Assembly (NCBI RefSeq): GCF_029537235.1
Contig: NZ_CP120638.1
Coordinates: forward strand, 1,302,001-1,366,000
DNA: 64,000 nt
Direction: 5' to 3'
DNA from: Rhizobium sp. 32-5/1
GTDB taxonomy: Bacteria > Pseudomonadota > Alphaproteobacteria > Rhizobiales > Rhizobiaceae
The notes below the pieces were generated by a model. It saw only the letters and a list, made by a program, of their open reading frames with translations. It searched no databases and was not told the origin of the DNA. Numbering within the stretch: position 1 is the stretch's first letter; the number at the start of each line of letters is the position of its first letter. The translations under genes were made by a program, and so were the position numbers. This document shows positions 1-10,190 of this stretch, one piece after another.

Positions 1-57
1 GAACTCGATCCAACGGCAATCGAGTTTATTCTGCGCGAATATGTAAGCAAGAACTGA
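1..57 (+). CDS. 3' end of an unidentified gene (partial)
   Basis: The first 18 codons read open in frame 1 and end in TGA at 55-57; the peptide ends in REYVSKN. The gene would run in from the left edge and converge on rirA. Too little is present to name a family, and a chance open frame of this length is possible. Confidence 0.35.
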   Translation, partial: ELDPTAIEFILREYVSKN

Positions 58-113
58 CGATACTTGACACCATGGAAGATCCGGCATCCGGCCGCTCTCC
101 CAAAGACGGTCCG

Positions 114-599
114 TTAAGCGGCCGTCTGTGCTGCCGGTGAGGAAACCTTTAGCGGACGCCGTGTCTCTTCAAGCCCGAGCAGGAAGTTGATCTGTGGGCG
201 GGCCTTGACGAGGTCATCGATCGAATACTGCTGCAGCACTTCGAAAAACGCATTGAGCGCCTTGCGCAGCGCAGCGTTCAGGCCGCAGCTATCAACGAGC
301 GGGCAATCGATTTCGCCAGCCTCGAAGCATTCCGCCATGGCAAAGCTGTCCTCGGTGACCTTGACGATATCGAACAGGCTGATCTCGGACGCAGGCTTGG
401 GCAGGCGCACCCCGCCATTGCGGCCACGCACCGTCTCGACCAGTCCAGCCTTGTTCAGGGGCTGGAGAATCTTGAACAGAAACAGTTCGGATACGCCATA
501 GGCTTTCGCGATTTCCGGGATGCGGCTGAGATGCCCGTCATTGGCCGCACAATACATGAGCATGCGGACTGCGTAGTTCGTTTGCTTCGTCAGGCGCAT
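114..599 (-). CDS. rirA: Rhizobial iron regulator RirA (Rrf2 family)
   Basis: A 161-aa Rrf2-family regulator that represses iron-uptake genes when iron is sufficient, using an Fe-S cluster. The N-terminal winged helix carries the family recognition stretch around residues 27-66 (RIPEIAKAYGVSE, then RGRNGGVRL). Three cysteines at 91, 99 and 105 (C-X7-C-X5-C) match the known RirA cluster ligands. The ATG at 599 is preferred to the GTG at 602 because GGAG lies six bases upstream of it. It is divergent from a periplasmic iron-binding protein gene, which fits its role. A 17-bp palindrome in the shared upstream region may be an Irr-type site. Confidence 0.95.
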   Translation of the reverse strand: MRLTKQTNYAVRMLMYCAANDGHLSRIPEIAKAYGVSELFLFKILQPLNKAGLVETVRGRNGGVRLPKPASEISLFDIVKVTEDSFAMAECFEAGEIDCPLVDSCGLNAALRKALNAFFEVLQQYSIDDLVKARPQINFLLGLEETRRPLKVSSPAAQTAA

Positions 600-654
600 C
601 ACTTACTCCGGGAGATTCGAAACTGCACTCCACCTCATATAAGGCGGAACGTAG

Positions 655-671
655 TTTGGAACAATTCCAAA
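655..671. promoter_or_regulatory. Perfect palindrome resembling an Irr (ICE) box
   Basis: TTTGGAA-CAA-TTCCAAA is a perfect inverted repeat with 7-bp arms between rirA and the iron-binding protein gene. It has the arm length and spacing described for rhizobial Irr boxes (TTTAGAA-N3-TTCTAAA), differing by one base in each arm. Assignment to Irr is inference. I found no clear TGA-N9-TCA RirA box in the same interval. Confidence 0.55.
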
Positions 672-783
672 AAGCAGAAAATCATTTTGACGTGAACTTG
701 ATCAGCTTCGCGCTTGACTGTCCAGTCCGGCTTCTGCAAAAGGTGAGCGCATTAGTTAAGTTAAATACACCAAGGAGGACACC

Positions 784-1827
784 ATGCCATTCAAGACGAT
801 GATGCTTTCCGCGCTGACCGTGACGACGGCGCTGACGGCCTTCAGCGCACAGGCGCTGGCCGACGGTGAGGTCAATATCTATTCCTATCGCCAGCCGGAA
901 CTGATCCAGCCGCTGCTCGACGCCTTTACCAAGGAAACCGGCATTGCCACCAATGTTCTCTTCCTCGACAAGGGGCTGGTTGAGCGTATCCAGGCAGAGG
1001 GCGCCAATTCGCCGGCCGACGTCATTCTCACCGTCGATATCAGCCGCCTGACGGAAGCCAAGGATGCCGGCGTCACGCAGGCCGTCAGCGACGAAGCCAT
1101 CAACAAGGACATCCCGGCCCAGTATCGCGATCCTGAAGGTAACTGGTTCGGCCTGACGACGCGCGGCCGCGTGGTCTATGCCTCGAAGGACCGCGTTTCC
1201 CAGACGGAAATCACCTATGAGGAACTCGCCGATCCGAAGTGGAAGGGCAAGATCTGCACCCGTGACGGACAGCATTCCTACAATGTCGGCCTTTTTGCCT
1301 CGATGATCGCCCATCACGGCGAAGCCGAAACCGAAAAGTGGTTGACGGGCCTGAAGAACAACCTCGCCCGCAAGCCTGATGGCGGCGACCGCGACCAGGC
1401 AAAGGCGATCTTCGCCGGCGAATGCGATATCGCGCTCGGTAACAGCTATTATGTCGGCCTGATGATGACCAACGAAAAGGAGCCGGAACAGAAGGAATGG
1501 GCCGGCGCCATCAAGGTCATGTTCCCGAATGCCGGCGACCGTGGCACCCATGTCAACATTTCCGGCATGGCGCTCGCCAAGAACGCACCGAACAAGGACA
1601 ATGCCATCAAGCTGATGGAATTCCTGTCGGAAGGCGAAGCCCAGAAGATCTATGCCGAGCAGGTGTTCGAATATCCGGTCAAGCCGGGTGAAGAACCGTC
1701 CGCCATCGTCAAGTCCTTCGGCCCGATCAAGGCGGACCCGCTGCCGCTTTCCGACATTGCCGCAAACCGCAAGAAGGCTTCGGAACTGGTCGACAAGGTC
1801 GGCTACAACGACGGCGCTGAAATGTAA
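784..1827 (+). CDS. Fe(3+) ABC transporter periplasmic binding protein (FbpA/AfuA-like)
   Basis: A 347-aa class II substrate-binding protein. A signal peptide (about residues 1-26, ending AQALA) sends it to the periplasm. The mature protein starts with the ferric-binding pattern DGEVNIYSYRQPELIQPLL, and the YY pair in GNSYYVGLM (around residues 220-223) corresponds to the tyrosine iron ligands of FbpA/FutA proteins. AGGAGG lies just upstream of the ATG. No permease or ATPase follows; the only ferric-type permease in the window is about 18 kb away. Position next to rirA suggests iron-responsive expression. A hairpin terminator follows at once. Confidence 0.85.
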   Translation: MPFKTMMLSALTVTTALTAFSAQALADGEVNIYSYRQPELIQPLLDAFTKETGIATNVLFLDKGLVERIQAEGANSPADVILTVDISRLTEAKDAGVTQAVSDEAINKDIPAQYRDPEGNWFGLTTRGRVVYASKDRVSQTEITYEELADPKWKGKICTRDGQHSYNVGLFASMIAHHGEAETEKWLTGLKNNLARKPDGGDRDQAKAIFAGECDIALGNSYYVGLMMTNEKEPEQKEWAGAIKVMFPNAGDRGTHVNISGMALAKNAPNKDNAIKLMEFLSEGEAQKIYAEQVFEYPVKPGEEPSAIVKSFGPIKADPLPLSDIAANRKKASELVDKVGYNDGAEM

Positions 1828-1849
1828 TCGTCCGAAACATAAACATGGA

Positions 1850-1882
1850 AAAGGCAGCCCTCTTCCGAGCGGCTGCCTTTTT
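1850..1882 (+). terminator. Intrinsic terminator of the iron-binding protein gene
   Basis: AAAGGCAGCC and GGCTGCCTTT form a 10-bp stem around an 11-base loop, followed by T residues, about 20 bases after the stop codon. Confidence 0.85.
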
Positions 1883-1900
1883 CATGACCGGTAATGACGG

Positions 1901-2985
1901 TTACTGCGGCTGCTGCTTTGCCTTGAGTGCACCCGCATAGTCGAGAATATCCCGCTTACGTTCCGGCGTGCCTGGATGGGTCGATAGCATGCTGGTGCCC
2001 GACCGATCCCCGAGTTTCTTTTCAAGCAGCGCGAAGAAACGGGCAATCGCCGTCGCGTCATAACCCGCCTTCGACATCAGTTCCACGGAATGGCGATCGG
2101 CGGCGGCTTCCGCCGTGCGCGAATGGGACAGCGCCAGAAGCCCGCCCCCTGGACCAGAAGGTCCTCCATGCTCGATCCAACATCGCCGGCAAGCATCATG
2201 ATCAGGCCGGCCGTGCCCGCCGCCCGATAAATCTGCCGCAGGCTGTGTTCCAGTTCGACATGGCCGATCTCATGGGCAAGGACGCCGATGATCATCTCGT
2301 CGTCGCCATCGGCCAGCTTCACCAGTTCATCGGTCAGAACCAGCGTGCCGTCCGGCAATGCGAAGGCGTTCGGGCCAATGGCGCCGCCCTCGCGGAAGTT
2401 CAGGCTGTAGCCCGCCAAACCACGCGTGGACAGGGCAGCGATCCTGGCGAAGCCTTCCGAAATCTCCCGCTGTTTTGCCGCATCGAGCCGGGAGGGACTG
2501 AGCATGGTCCGATCCATGGTCTCCAGCGTGCTGACGGACATGATCTTCGGGACGACCGGCGGCGTCACCGCCACAGCCACTTCGACCAGCACCGGCAGGG
2601 CGTAGCGATAGACAAGGCCAGCCAGCAGGAATGTGGCGACGACCAGCGCGATCAGCCGTGGATGGAAGCGCTCGAGGCCGTGGACGAAACCTGTCCCGCG
2701 GCGGCCTGACCGGGACAACAGGCGATCGATCGCCTCATTGTCCGTCGTTTCGAACAGGGAAGCGTCGGAAAAGTGGACACGCCGCGGGATCGAGCCGACC
2801 CGCGACGAAATCTCGATGGCGCGCTGTGAACCGCTGGCGAGGGGTTCGCCAGTCGATACGCGCTCCACAACGAGACCTGTCGATGTCTCGATGAGACGAG
2901 CAACCACCGACAGGCTGGAATTAGCCGGATGCCACTCGCCTTCGGCAATGATCCGGCTATCAAAAGCCAAAATCGAAGCCTTCAT
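1901..2985 (-). CDS. M48-family membrane metalloprotease (one frameshift)
   Basis: Reads as two pieces, 2985 to about 2145 and 2086 to 1901; one added G in the G-rich run at 2141-2149 joins them into a 361-aa protein. It has a cytosolic N-terminal region, one membrane segment around residues 105-127 (LIALVVATFLLAGLVYRYALPV), and an M48 peptidase domain with the zinc motif HEIGH in VLAHEIGHVELEH. The second part carries the conserved EAAADRHSVELM stretch with a third ligand Glu and ends in the family-typical STHPGTPERKRDI. The ATG at 2985 lies inside the end of the DUF898 gene, a 26-base overlap suggesting translational coupling. It probably degrades membrane or periplasmic proteins; the substrate is unknown. 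Confidence 0.8.
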
Positions 2986-4051
2986 AGGACATGAATTCGG
3001 CCCCGACAGCAGATCCATCCTTTTCGGCGACGGCGAAAACCTCGCCGACATCGCCGGAGAACCGCACAGCCGTATGCGTGTTGACATAGCGCGCCATGCG
3101 CACGGCAGCCCATGGCCGCATCAGGCCGAGTGTCAGCAGCGTCACGATCAGGTTGCTGATCGTTATCCAGACATAACCCGCGCGCGACAGATCGCTTTTC
3201 AGCGGATGCGCGCCGTCAAAGACTGAGGACGACCAGGCGATATTGCGAACGCCGGCCCGATAGACAAGCGCTGCGATGCCGAAGGAGACGAGAACCACGA
3301 GATAACCGATGACACCCATTGTGATCAGTGCGGCGTGCAACTCCGGCGGGATGGCCTGCGGATTGTCGATCACCGCAAAAAGGACCGACATGTTGATGAA
3401 CAGCACGAAGCCGATGATCAAGAGGCCAAGCAGGATGATCAGCGCCGACAGGAACCAGGTCTTGTAGATCGCACCGAGGCCTGGATTGGTGGTAAACGCC
3501 TTTGTGCCATAGCGCATGTTGTTGCCGATATAGCGGTACATCCAGCGGCTGGCGAGCGGCGCAAGGATGCCGAGCGTCAGCGCCGCCAGGATCGGGCCAA
3601 CCAGAAAGGCGAGGAAGGCGCCGCCGACACCGCCGACGAAATTGAACCGGACATTGCGATAGCTGGTGACCCGGGCACTGAAGCGCAGGCCACGCATCAC
3701 CAGCCAGGGAATGAAGAACAGGATGAGCACGGCCATGCCTATGCCGACCAGCGGCACCACGGTCAGAAGCACGTTGTAGATGATCAGATAGGCGAACACG
3801 ATGATGCGGCCGATGAAAATCTGCATGCCCTTGGCATGATATTCGAAGGCACGGCCGAGCAGCACCGTATTGCCGTAGAAATAGCGGTTACGGCGAACCT
3901 TGGCCCAGGCAGAGTAAATCCCGACGGTAATGATCGTCAGCAGGATATTGACGATCCAGATGCCGAAATACTCTTTGCCGCTTCCGGTAAAGGACAGGCG
4001 ATGCCAGGTTTCAGACGCAGCAGGCAGCGGCGCACTCTCGGTTACGGCCAT
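2960..4051 (-). CDS. DUF898 (YjgN-like) multi-span membrane protein
   Basis: A 363-aa integral membrane protein of the DUF898/YjgN family. It opens with the family pattern WHRLSFTGSGKEYFGIWIVNILLTIITVGIYSAWAKVRRNRYFYGNT and repeats a similar block near the C-terminus (YVWITISNLIVTLLTLGLMRPWAAVRMARYVNTHT). Six or more hydrophobic segments lie between. The function of the family is not established. It overlaps the start of the M48 protease gene, so the two probably act together at the inner membrane. Confidence 0.85.
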   Translation of the reverse strand: MAVTESAPLPAASETWHRLSFTGSGKEYFGIWIVNILLTIITVGIYSAWAKVRRNRYFYGNTVLLGRAFEYHAKGMQIFIGRIIVFAYLIIYNVLLTVVPLVGIGMAVLILFFIPWLVMRGLRFSARVTSYRNVRFNFVGGVGGAFLAFLVGPILAALTLGILAPLASRWMYRYIGNNMRYGTKAFTTNPGLGAIYKTWFLSALIILLGLLIIGFVLFINMSVLFAVIDNPQAIPPELHAALITMGVIGYLVVLVSFGIAALVYRAGVRNIAWSSSVFDGAHPLKSDLSRAGYVWITISNLIVTLLTLGLMRPWAAVRMARYVNTHTAVRFSGDVGEVFAVAEKDGSAVGAEFMSYEGFDFGF

Positions 4052-4180
4052 GGTTTCCCCCAGGTTTCGGTCGATACATCAGAGAACGGCCGACAATCCC
4101 CCGATATTCGGCCGTCAGTCGAAAACTCTGGACCGGGCAAAAGCCAAGGTCAAGATGGGCGCGCCTGACAATACTGCAAA

Positions 4181-4211
4181 ACAAAAAAAGGACCTCCTTT
4201 CGGAGGTCCAG
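4181..4211 (-). terminator. Intrinsic terminator of mmsA
   Basis: On the minus strand GGACCTCC and GGAGGTCC pair around a short loop and run into seven T residues, about 30 bases after the mmsA stop codon. Confidence 0.9.
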
Positions 4212-4241
4212 TTCTGGGAGGATGTGAAACGATCGTTCAGA

Positions 4242-5738
<1,497 letters not shown>

Positions 5739-5784
5739 GGGGTGATCCTCCTGATCTTGATTATGGGCGGAGTGTCGCACTACA

Positions 5785-5829
5785 ATATGCACAAATCAAC
5801 GCGCGATAATCAGCAACCGTTGTGCGTAT
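5785..5829. promoter_or_regulatory. Inverted repeat in the mmsA/LysR divergent promoter region
   Basis: ATATGCACAA (5785-5794) and TTGTGCGTAT (5820-5829) are inverted arms matching at nine of ten positions, 25 bases apart. They lie between mmsA and the divergent gene pair that includes a LysR regulator, so they may be its operator. No binding data can be read from sequence. Confidence 0.5.
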
Positions 5830-5850
5830 ATTGAAGCCCGGAATCTGAAA

Positions 5851-6180
5851 ATGGAGACTTTGATGGTTGTCGATACAGAAAAAGTCGTGAGGATGGCCGA
5901 ACTGCAGATCGAACCGGCGCACATTGCTGCTTATACGGCGCTACTCAAGGAAGAAATTGAAGCCTCGGTCGAAAACGAAGCGGGCGTCCTGATGCTGCAT
6001 GCGGTGGCGGTCAAAGGCAACCCTGCCAACATTCGCATTCTCGAAGTCTATGCCAGTCGGGAGGCTTACGAAGCCCATCTCAAGACGGCGCATTTCCTCA
6101 AATACAAAACCGCGACGGCCGACATGGTGAAGTCTCTCGATCTTGTCGAGCTTGAACCCATCGCCATGCGCTCAAAATGA
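5851..6180 (+). CDS. Small ABM-fold (putative quinol monooxygenase) protein
   Basis: A 109-aa protein of the antibiotic-biosynthesis-monooxygenase / YgiN type dimeric alpha-beta barrel. It shows the pattern expected of the fold: ELQIEPAHIAAYTALLKEEIEASVENEAGVLMLHAV, then IRILEVYASREAYEAHLKTAHFLKY with the conserved H in KTAHF. The start may be the first ATG (5851) or the one at 5863, which has GGAG at better spacing. It ends 10 bases before the LysR start, so the two form an operon. Substrate unknown. Confidence 0.8.
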   Translation: METLMVVDTEKVVRMAELQIEPAHIAAYTALLKEEIEASVENEAGVLMLHAVAVKGNPANIRILEVYASREAYEAHLKTAHFLKYKTATADMVKSLDLVELEPIAMRSK

Positions 6181-6190
6181 GGAGAGCCGC

Positions 6191-7072
6191 ATGAACTGGG
6201 ACGATGTGCGCATGTTCCTTGCCGTCGCGCGCAGCGGCCAGATTCTCGCCGCTTCCAAGCGCATCGGCGTCAACCATGCCACGCTCAGCCGGCGCGTCAC
6301 AGCACTGGAGGAATCGCTGAAGACGCGGTTGCTGATCCGGCGAACAAATGGTTGCGACCTTACGGCGGAGGGCGAAATCTTCCTCAATGCCGCCGAGCGC
6401 ATGGAAACCGAAATGCTGGCAGCGCAGTCGCAGATCGGCCGCATCGACACGGCAATCGCCGGCACCGTGCGGATCGGCGCGCCTGATGGCTTCGGCGTCT
6501 CGTTCCTGAGCTCGCGGCTTGGACGGCTGACGGCACGCTATCCGGAACTGCGCATCCAGCTCGTACCGGTTCCGCGTTCTTTTTCGCTTTCGCAGCGTGA
6601 AGCCGATATCGCGATCACGCTGGAACGGCCCGAACAGGGACGGCTGATTTCATCGAAGCTGACGGACTACACGCTCGGCCTCTATGCCTCGAAGACTTAT
6701 CTTGCAGACTACGGTACGCCGGCTGCGGTCGAGGCGCTGAAAAGCCACCGGCGGATCGGTTATGTCGAAGACCTGATCTTCACAGCTTCGCTGAATTTTA
6801 CAGCCGAAGTGATGCGCAGCTGGGATGCGGCCTTCGAGATTTCCAGCGCGACCGGCCAGACGGAAGCCGTACGCTCCGGCGCCGGTATCGGCATCCTGCA
6901 CAACTATATAGCGCGGCAATATCCGGAACTCGTCCGCATACTGCCGGATACGGTGATAAGGCGCGCCTACTGGACCACCTATCATGAAAGCGCCCGTGAT
7001 CTGGTGCGGGTTCGCACCGTCGCGGATTTCCTGCAGGAACTGGTCACAGCCGAGCACCGGATTTTTCTGTAA
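6191..7072 (+). CDS. LysR-family transcriptional regulator (probably of mmsA)
   Basis: A 293-aa LysR-type regulator. The N-terminal winged helix-turn-helix (residues about 1-60) reads WDDVRMFLAVARSGQILAASKRIGVNHATLSRRVTALE; a LysR substrate-binding domain follows, with the DIAITLERPEQGRL segment. The ATG at 6191 is preferred because GGAGAG lies just upstream. It is co-transcribed with the ABM-fold gene and divergent from mmsA, so control of mmsA is the likely role; this is inferred from position. The effector is not evident. Confidence 0.88.
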   Translation: MNWDDVRMFLAVARSGQILAASKRIGVNHATLSRRVTALEESLKTRLLIRRTNGCDLTAEGEIFLNAAERMETEMLAAQSQIGRIDTAIAGTVRIGAPDGFGVSFLSSRLGRLTARYPELRIQLVPVPRSFSLSQREADIAITLERPEQGRLISSKLTDYTLGLYASKTYLADYGTPAAVEALKSHRRIGYVEDLIFTASLNFTAEVMRSWDAAFEISSATGQTEAVRSGAGIGILHNYIARQYPELVRILPDTVIRRAYWTTYHESARDLVRVRTVADFLQELVTAEHRIFL

Positions 7073-7085
7073 TCCGGGCGCGCGA

Positions 7086-8092
7086 TTATTCCGTCGCGGC
7101 CACGGCGCCCGGCAGCGGGATCAGCGACGGTTTGGCGATCTGCGTTTGCGCCGATACGGCTTCGGCGGCTTTTTCAGCAGGGATATCTTGCACAACGGCC
7201 ATTGCCGCTTTGGCATCCTTGTCCGCGGCGGCTCCCGGCAGCGGAATCTTGGCAGCGTTCTTGATGCCGCCCTGATCCTCTGTCACAGGCTCCTCCTGCA
7301 CCGCTTCGACAGCCGCCAGACTTTCGGCCCGGCGAACGCGCTTGCGCTGTATCGCCGGCTCCGTTGCGATGGCAGCCTGTTGGACGACCGGTTGCAGGAC
7401 CGGAACGGACGTCGTGGCGGCGAACCCCTGCCCTCCCGCACTGCGGAGCATGTCGAACGTCCCTGCCGTCACGGGCTTGAGCCGCAGGCCGTTCATCAGA
7501 CCGACGAGTTGCTCTACCGAGGTGGACGGCGCGCAATAGCGCAGGCGAACCTGCGCTGCGTATTTCGAACTCCCGAGCGCTGAAAAGCCGGCGCCGTCGC
7601 GGGCGCTGATGTTCCGCGCCAGTTGCCACGCATAGATGCAACTGCCGTTTTTGCCGGTTGTGCCGGCTGCATAGCCGTACGTGCCATAGGCATTGTCGCC
7701 GATGACATTGCTGATCTTCATATCGACGCCGGAGAATGCGGTGGCGATTTCGGCGCGAATATCGCCTGCCGATGGGGCGCGTGCAAACCCCTTCTCGCTG
7801 CCGGGGGCACCGACCGTGACAACCAGCGTGTTTTCGCCGGGAAGATCGGTGGCGTTGCCGTAGACGATCGTCTGTTGCGCATAATTCTTGCGCGCGGTTT
7901 GACGGACCGCTGTCGCAGGGCTGCCGATCACGGGAATGGAACCGAGCGCAAACTCCGGTGACACCGAACTCGCCAACGTCGGTGCCTCCTCGCCGTGTCG
8001 CGTGTTAGCGCGGAGGTCTGGAGAAACGGATCATCAACGGTATTGCAGCCGGATAGCAAAATCGGAACCAACCAGAAAAGCCTGCGGATCAT
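7086..8092 (-). CDS. bcsN: Cellulose biosynthesis protein BcsN, lipoprotein (one frameshift)
   Basis: The obvious open frame starts only at 7976, but the real start is the ATG at 8092, which overlaps the stop of the upstream TPR gene as ATGA. From there the protein begins MIRRLFWLVPILLSGC, a lipoprotein signal with the lipobox Cys at residue 16. One added G near 7990 (GGCGAG to GGCGGAG) joins this leader to the rest and gives 335 aa. The body carries the BcsN features YGNATDLPGENTLVV, SNVIGDNAYGTYGYA and CIYAWQLARN. The C-terminus is rich in Pro, Val and Ala. Likely an outer-membrane or periplasmic lipoprotein that helps cellulose export; the exact role is not known. Confidence 0.82.
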
Positions 8093-10190
8093 TGACGGGC
8101 TCCTTCGACACGCGAGGCCTCGACCAGGCCGCGCCGCGATGCCGTATCGTTCAGATGATCGTTCAGCCGCTGGAAGACCTGCTTGGCCATGCCCCTGTTG
8201 CCCAGGTGATAATAGGACCAGCCGCGCAGCTGGCTGAGATCGGTCGGTTCGGCAACCAGCGTCGCCCGGGTGTTCAGCGCGTCGAGGGTATTCTGGTATT
8301 GCCCCTGGTCAAAGGCGGAGCGGGCGCGTTGCACGTAGATTTCGGCGCGCACTTCACGATCGCGTTCCGTCGTCATCGGATAGGCACGCAGGATCGCCTC
8401 GGCATCGTCGGTCAGCTTGCCGCGCAAAAGCGTCAGCGCCGTACCATAGGCCGCATCAGCCTGCGCCTGCCCGCCGGCGGTCATCGCCTCGGCGAAGGAG
8501 GCGCGGGCTTCGGACAGCCGGCTAAGACCCAGATAACACCAGCCACCGATCAACGACGCATTGGAGGTCATCTGGCCGCGGGCACGTAGGTCGCTCAGGT
8601 CACTGATGCAGGCGCTGTACCGCTTGGCCTGGAAATTGCGGAAATAATTGGCCTGGATCGCCCCGCGCGGCTTGATCACCGCCGCTGCCTTCTTGCCCTT
8701 GGGCGCGGGCGCGACCTTGATCTCGGTCCAGATCTCCGGGTAGAGATCCCCGTACTTTTCCTGAAGCGCGGCAAATTCCTGCTTTTGCGAGAGGCGCATC
8801 ATCGACAGCGCCAGACCCTTGACGCGCGCCGGTGCCACCTTCCAGTCGATCGACTTGCCGAACCAGGCTGCCGCAGCCTCATATTGCTTAGAATTATAGG
8901 CGTACCAAGCGAGAATTTCGGCGTGATCAGCATTCAGCGTCTGCAGGATCGTTGTCGAGTAGGAAGCGACGATCTTCTCGTCGATCGTCGCCGTATCGGG
9001 CTTGGCAAAGCGCAGCGACAGCGCATTCATCAAAAATTCCGGATCGCCGGTGAGATCCTTCAGATGCGTTGCGGCAACCTGATAGGCCTCTTCCTCGAGA
9101 TTCTGTGCTGCGAGGCTGAGATAAAGCCCTTTTGCATTGCTGGCGTCGGGTTTCAGCTCCAGCGCTTTCTTGAACCACTGGGCGCTGACCGACGGCTGCT
9201 TGATCTTCAGGTAGTACCAGCCAAGCAGCCCCATGTCGCTGGCATCAGGTTTGGTTTGCGTCGCCAGCTTCAGCGGCTCCAGATCGGCATCCGCCAAGGG
9301 TTCGGTGCGCTTTTCGTCGGCATTGAAATCGGCGACCGTCTTGCGCAGGAGATCGAAGGCAACCGGCTGCAGGTCGGCCTGCATCGCCGGGGTGACGGAA
9401 AGCTTTGATATGACGGCCTGAACCTCGGACGCCGGAAAATCGCGGATCGCCTTCTGGAGCGTGGTCACGAGGACAGCGTCCGGCAGGCGCTTGTCCCCTT
9501 CCTCAAGAGAATGCCGCGATAGACGCTGGCCAGCGGTTCGCGCATGCCGGTCTGCGAATAGGTATCGATTAAAAGCCAGAGCAGATCGATTTCCGTCTCC
9601 GTCGCCGGATCGATGGCGCTCGCCGCCTGGATCACGCCCGTCCAGTTCTTGTCCGCCGCAGCCTCCGTCATCAACACGCGCTGCTTCTTGGTCGCCAGCT
9701 TTGCGCTGAAATCGGCTGTCGGCGTCCAGTCCGGCGCCTCGCTCTTCAGGCGGATAATCTCGGCGTCAATGCCGGTGAAATCATTCTTCTGGTAGAGTTT
9801 CCAGAGCAGCGTTTCATCGGCGCTCCGTGCCGTCTGCGGCTGGTAGAGATTCTGCGGCATTTCAAAGCCCGGATATTTGAGCCGCAGCCGCGCACTTTCG
9901 GCGGCGACACGCTCGTCCTGCTTCTGCTCGGCATAATAATAGAGCGCCGCCAGTTCCACCGCATCCGGCACCGGCTGAGCGACGACAACAGTTGGCTGCC
10001 CACCCATTGCTGCGGTCTTTGGGTCGACGGTTACGATCTCGTTCGAAACCGCGCCCGTCATAGCATCATCCACCAGGCGAAACGAGCCTTCTGCCTCGGT
10101 GAGGAGCGCCGCTGAATCCTGCGCGAGGGCAGAAGCCGGCAGCAGCATGCAGGACGCGGCAAGCAGAGCGATGAAACGTTTGCTGATCAT
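8089..10190 (-). CDS. TPR-rich periplasmic protein of the cellulose operon (one frameshift)
   Basis: Appears as two parts, 10190 to 9465 and 9468 to 8089, whose junction looks like a GTGA overlap. One added base in the C run at 9495-9498 gives a seamless 700-aa protein (RGILLRKGDKRLPDAVLVTTLQ), so one gene is more likely. It starts with a signal peptide (MISKRFIALLAASCMLLPASALAQ) and contains several tetratricopeptide-like helical repeats, for example LGWYYLKIKQPSVSAQWFKKALELKPDAS. Its ATG overlaps the bcsB stop (ATGA) and its stop overlaps bcsN. By position it takes the place of BcsC or BcsK scaffolds; no outer-membrane barrel domain is seen. Confidence 0.8.

Noticed and set aside
9465..9500. 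GTGA overlap suggesting two separate TPR genes
   Set aside because: Adding one base upstream gives a seamless single protein, matching the deletion pattern seen in many other genes here. Two coupled genes remain possible but less likely.
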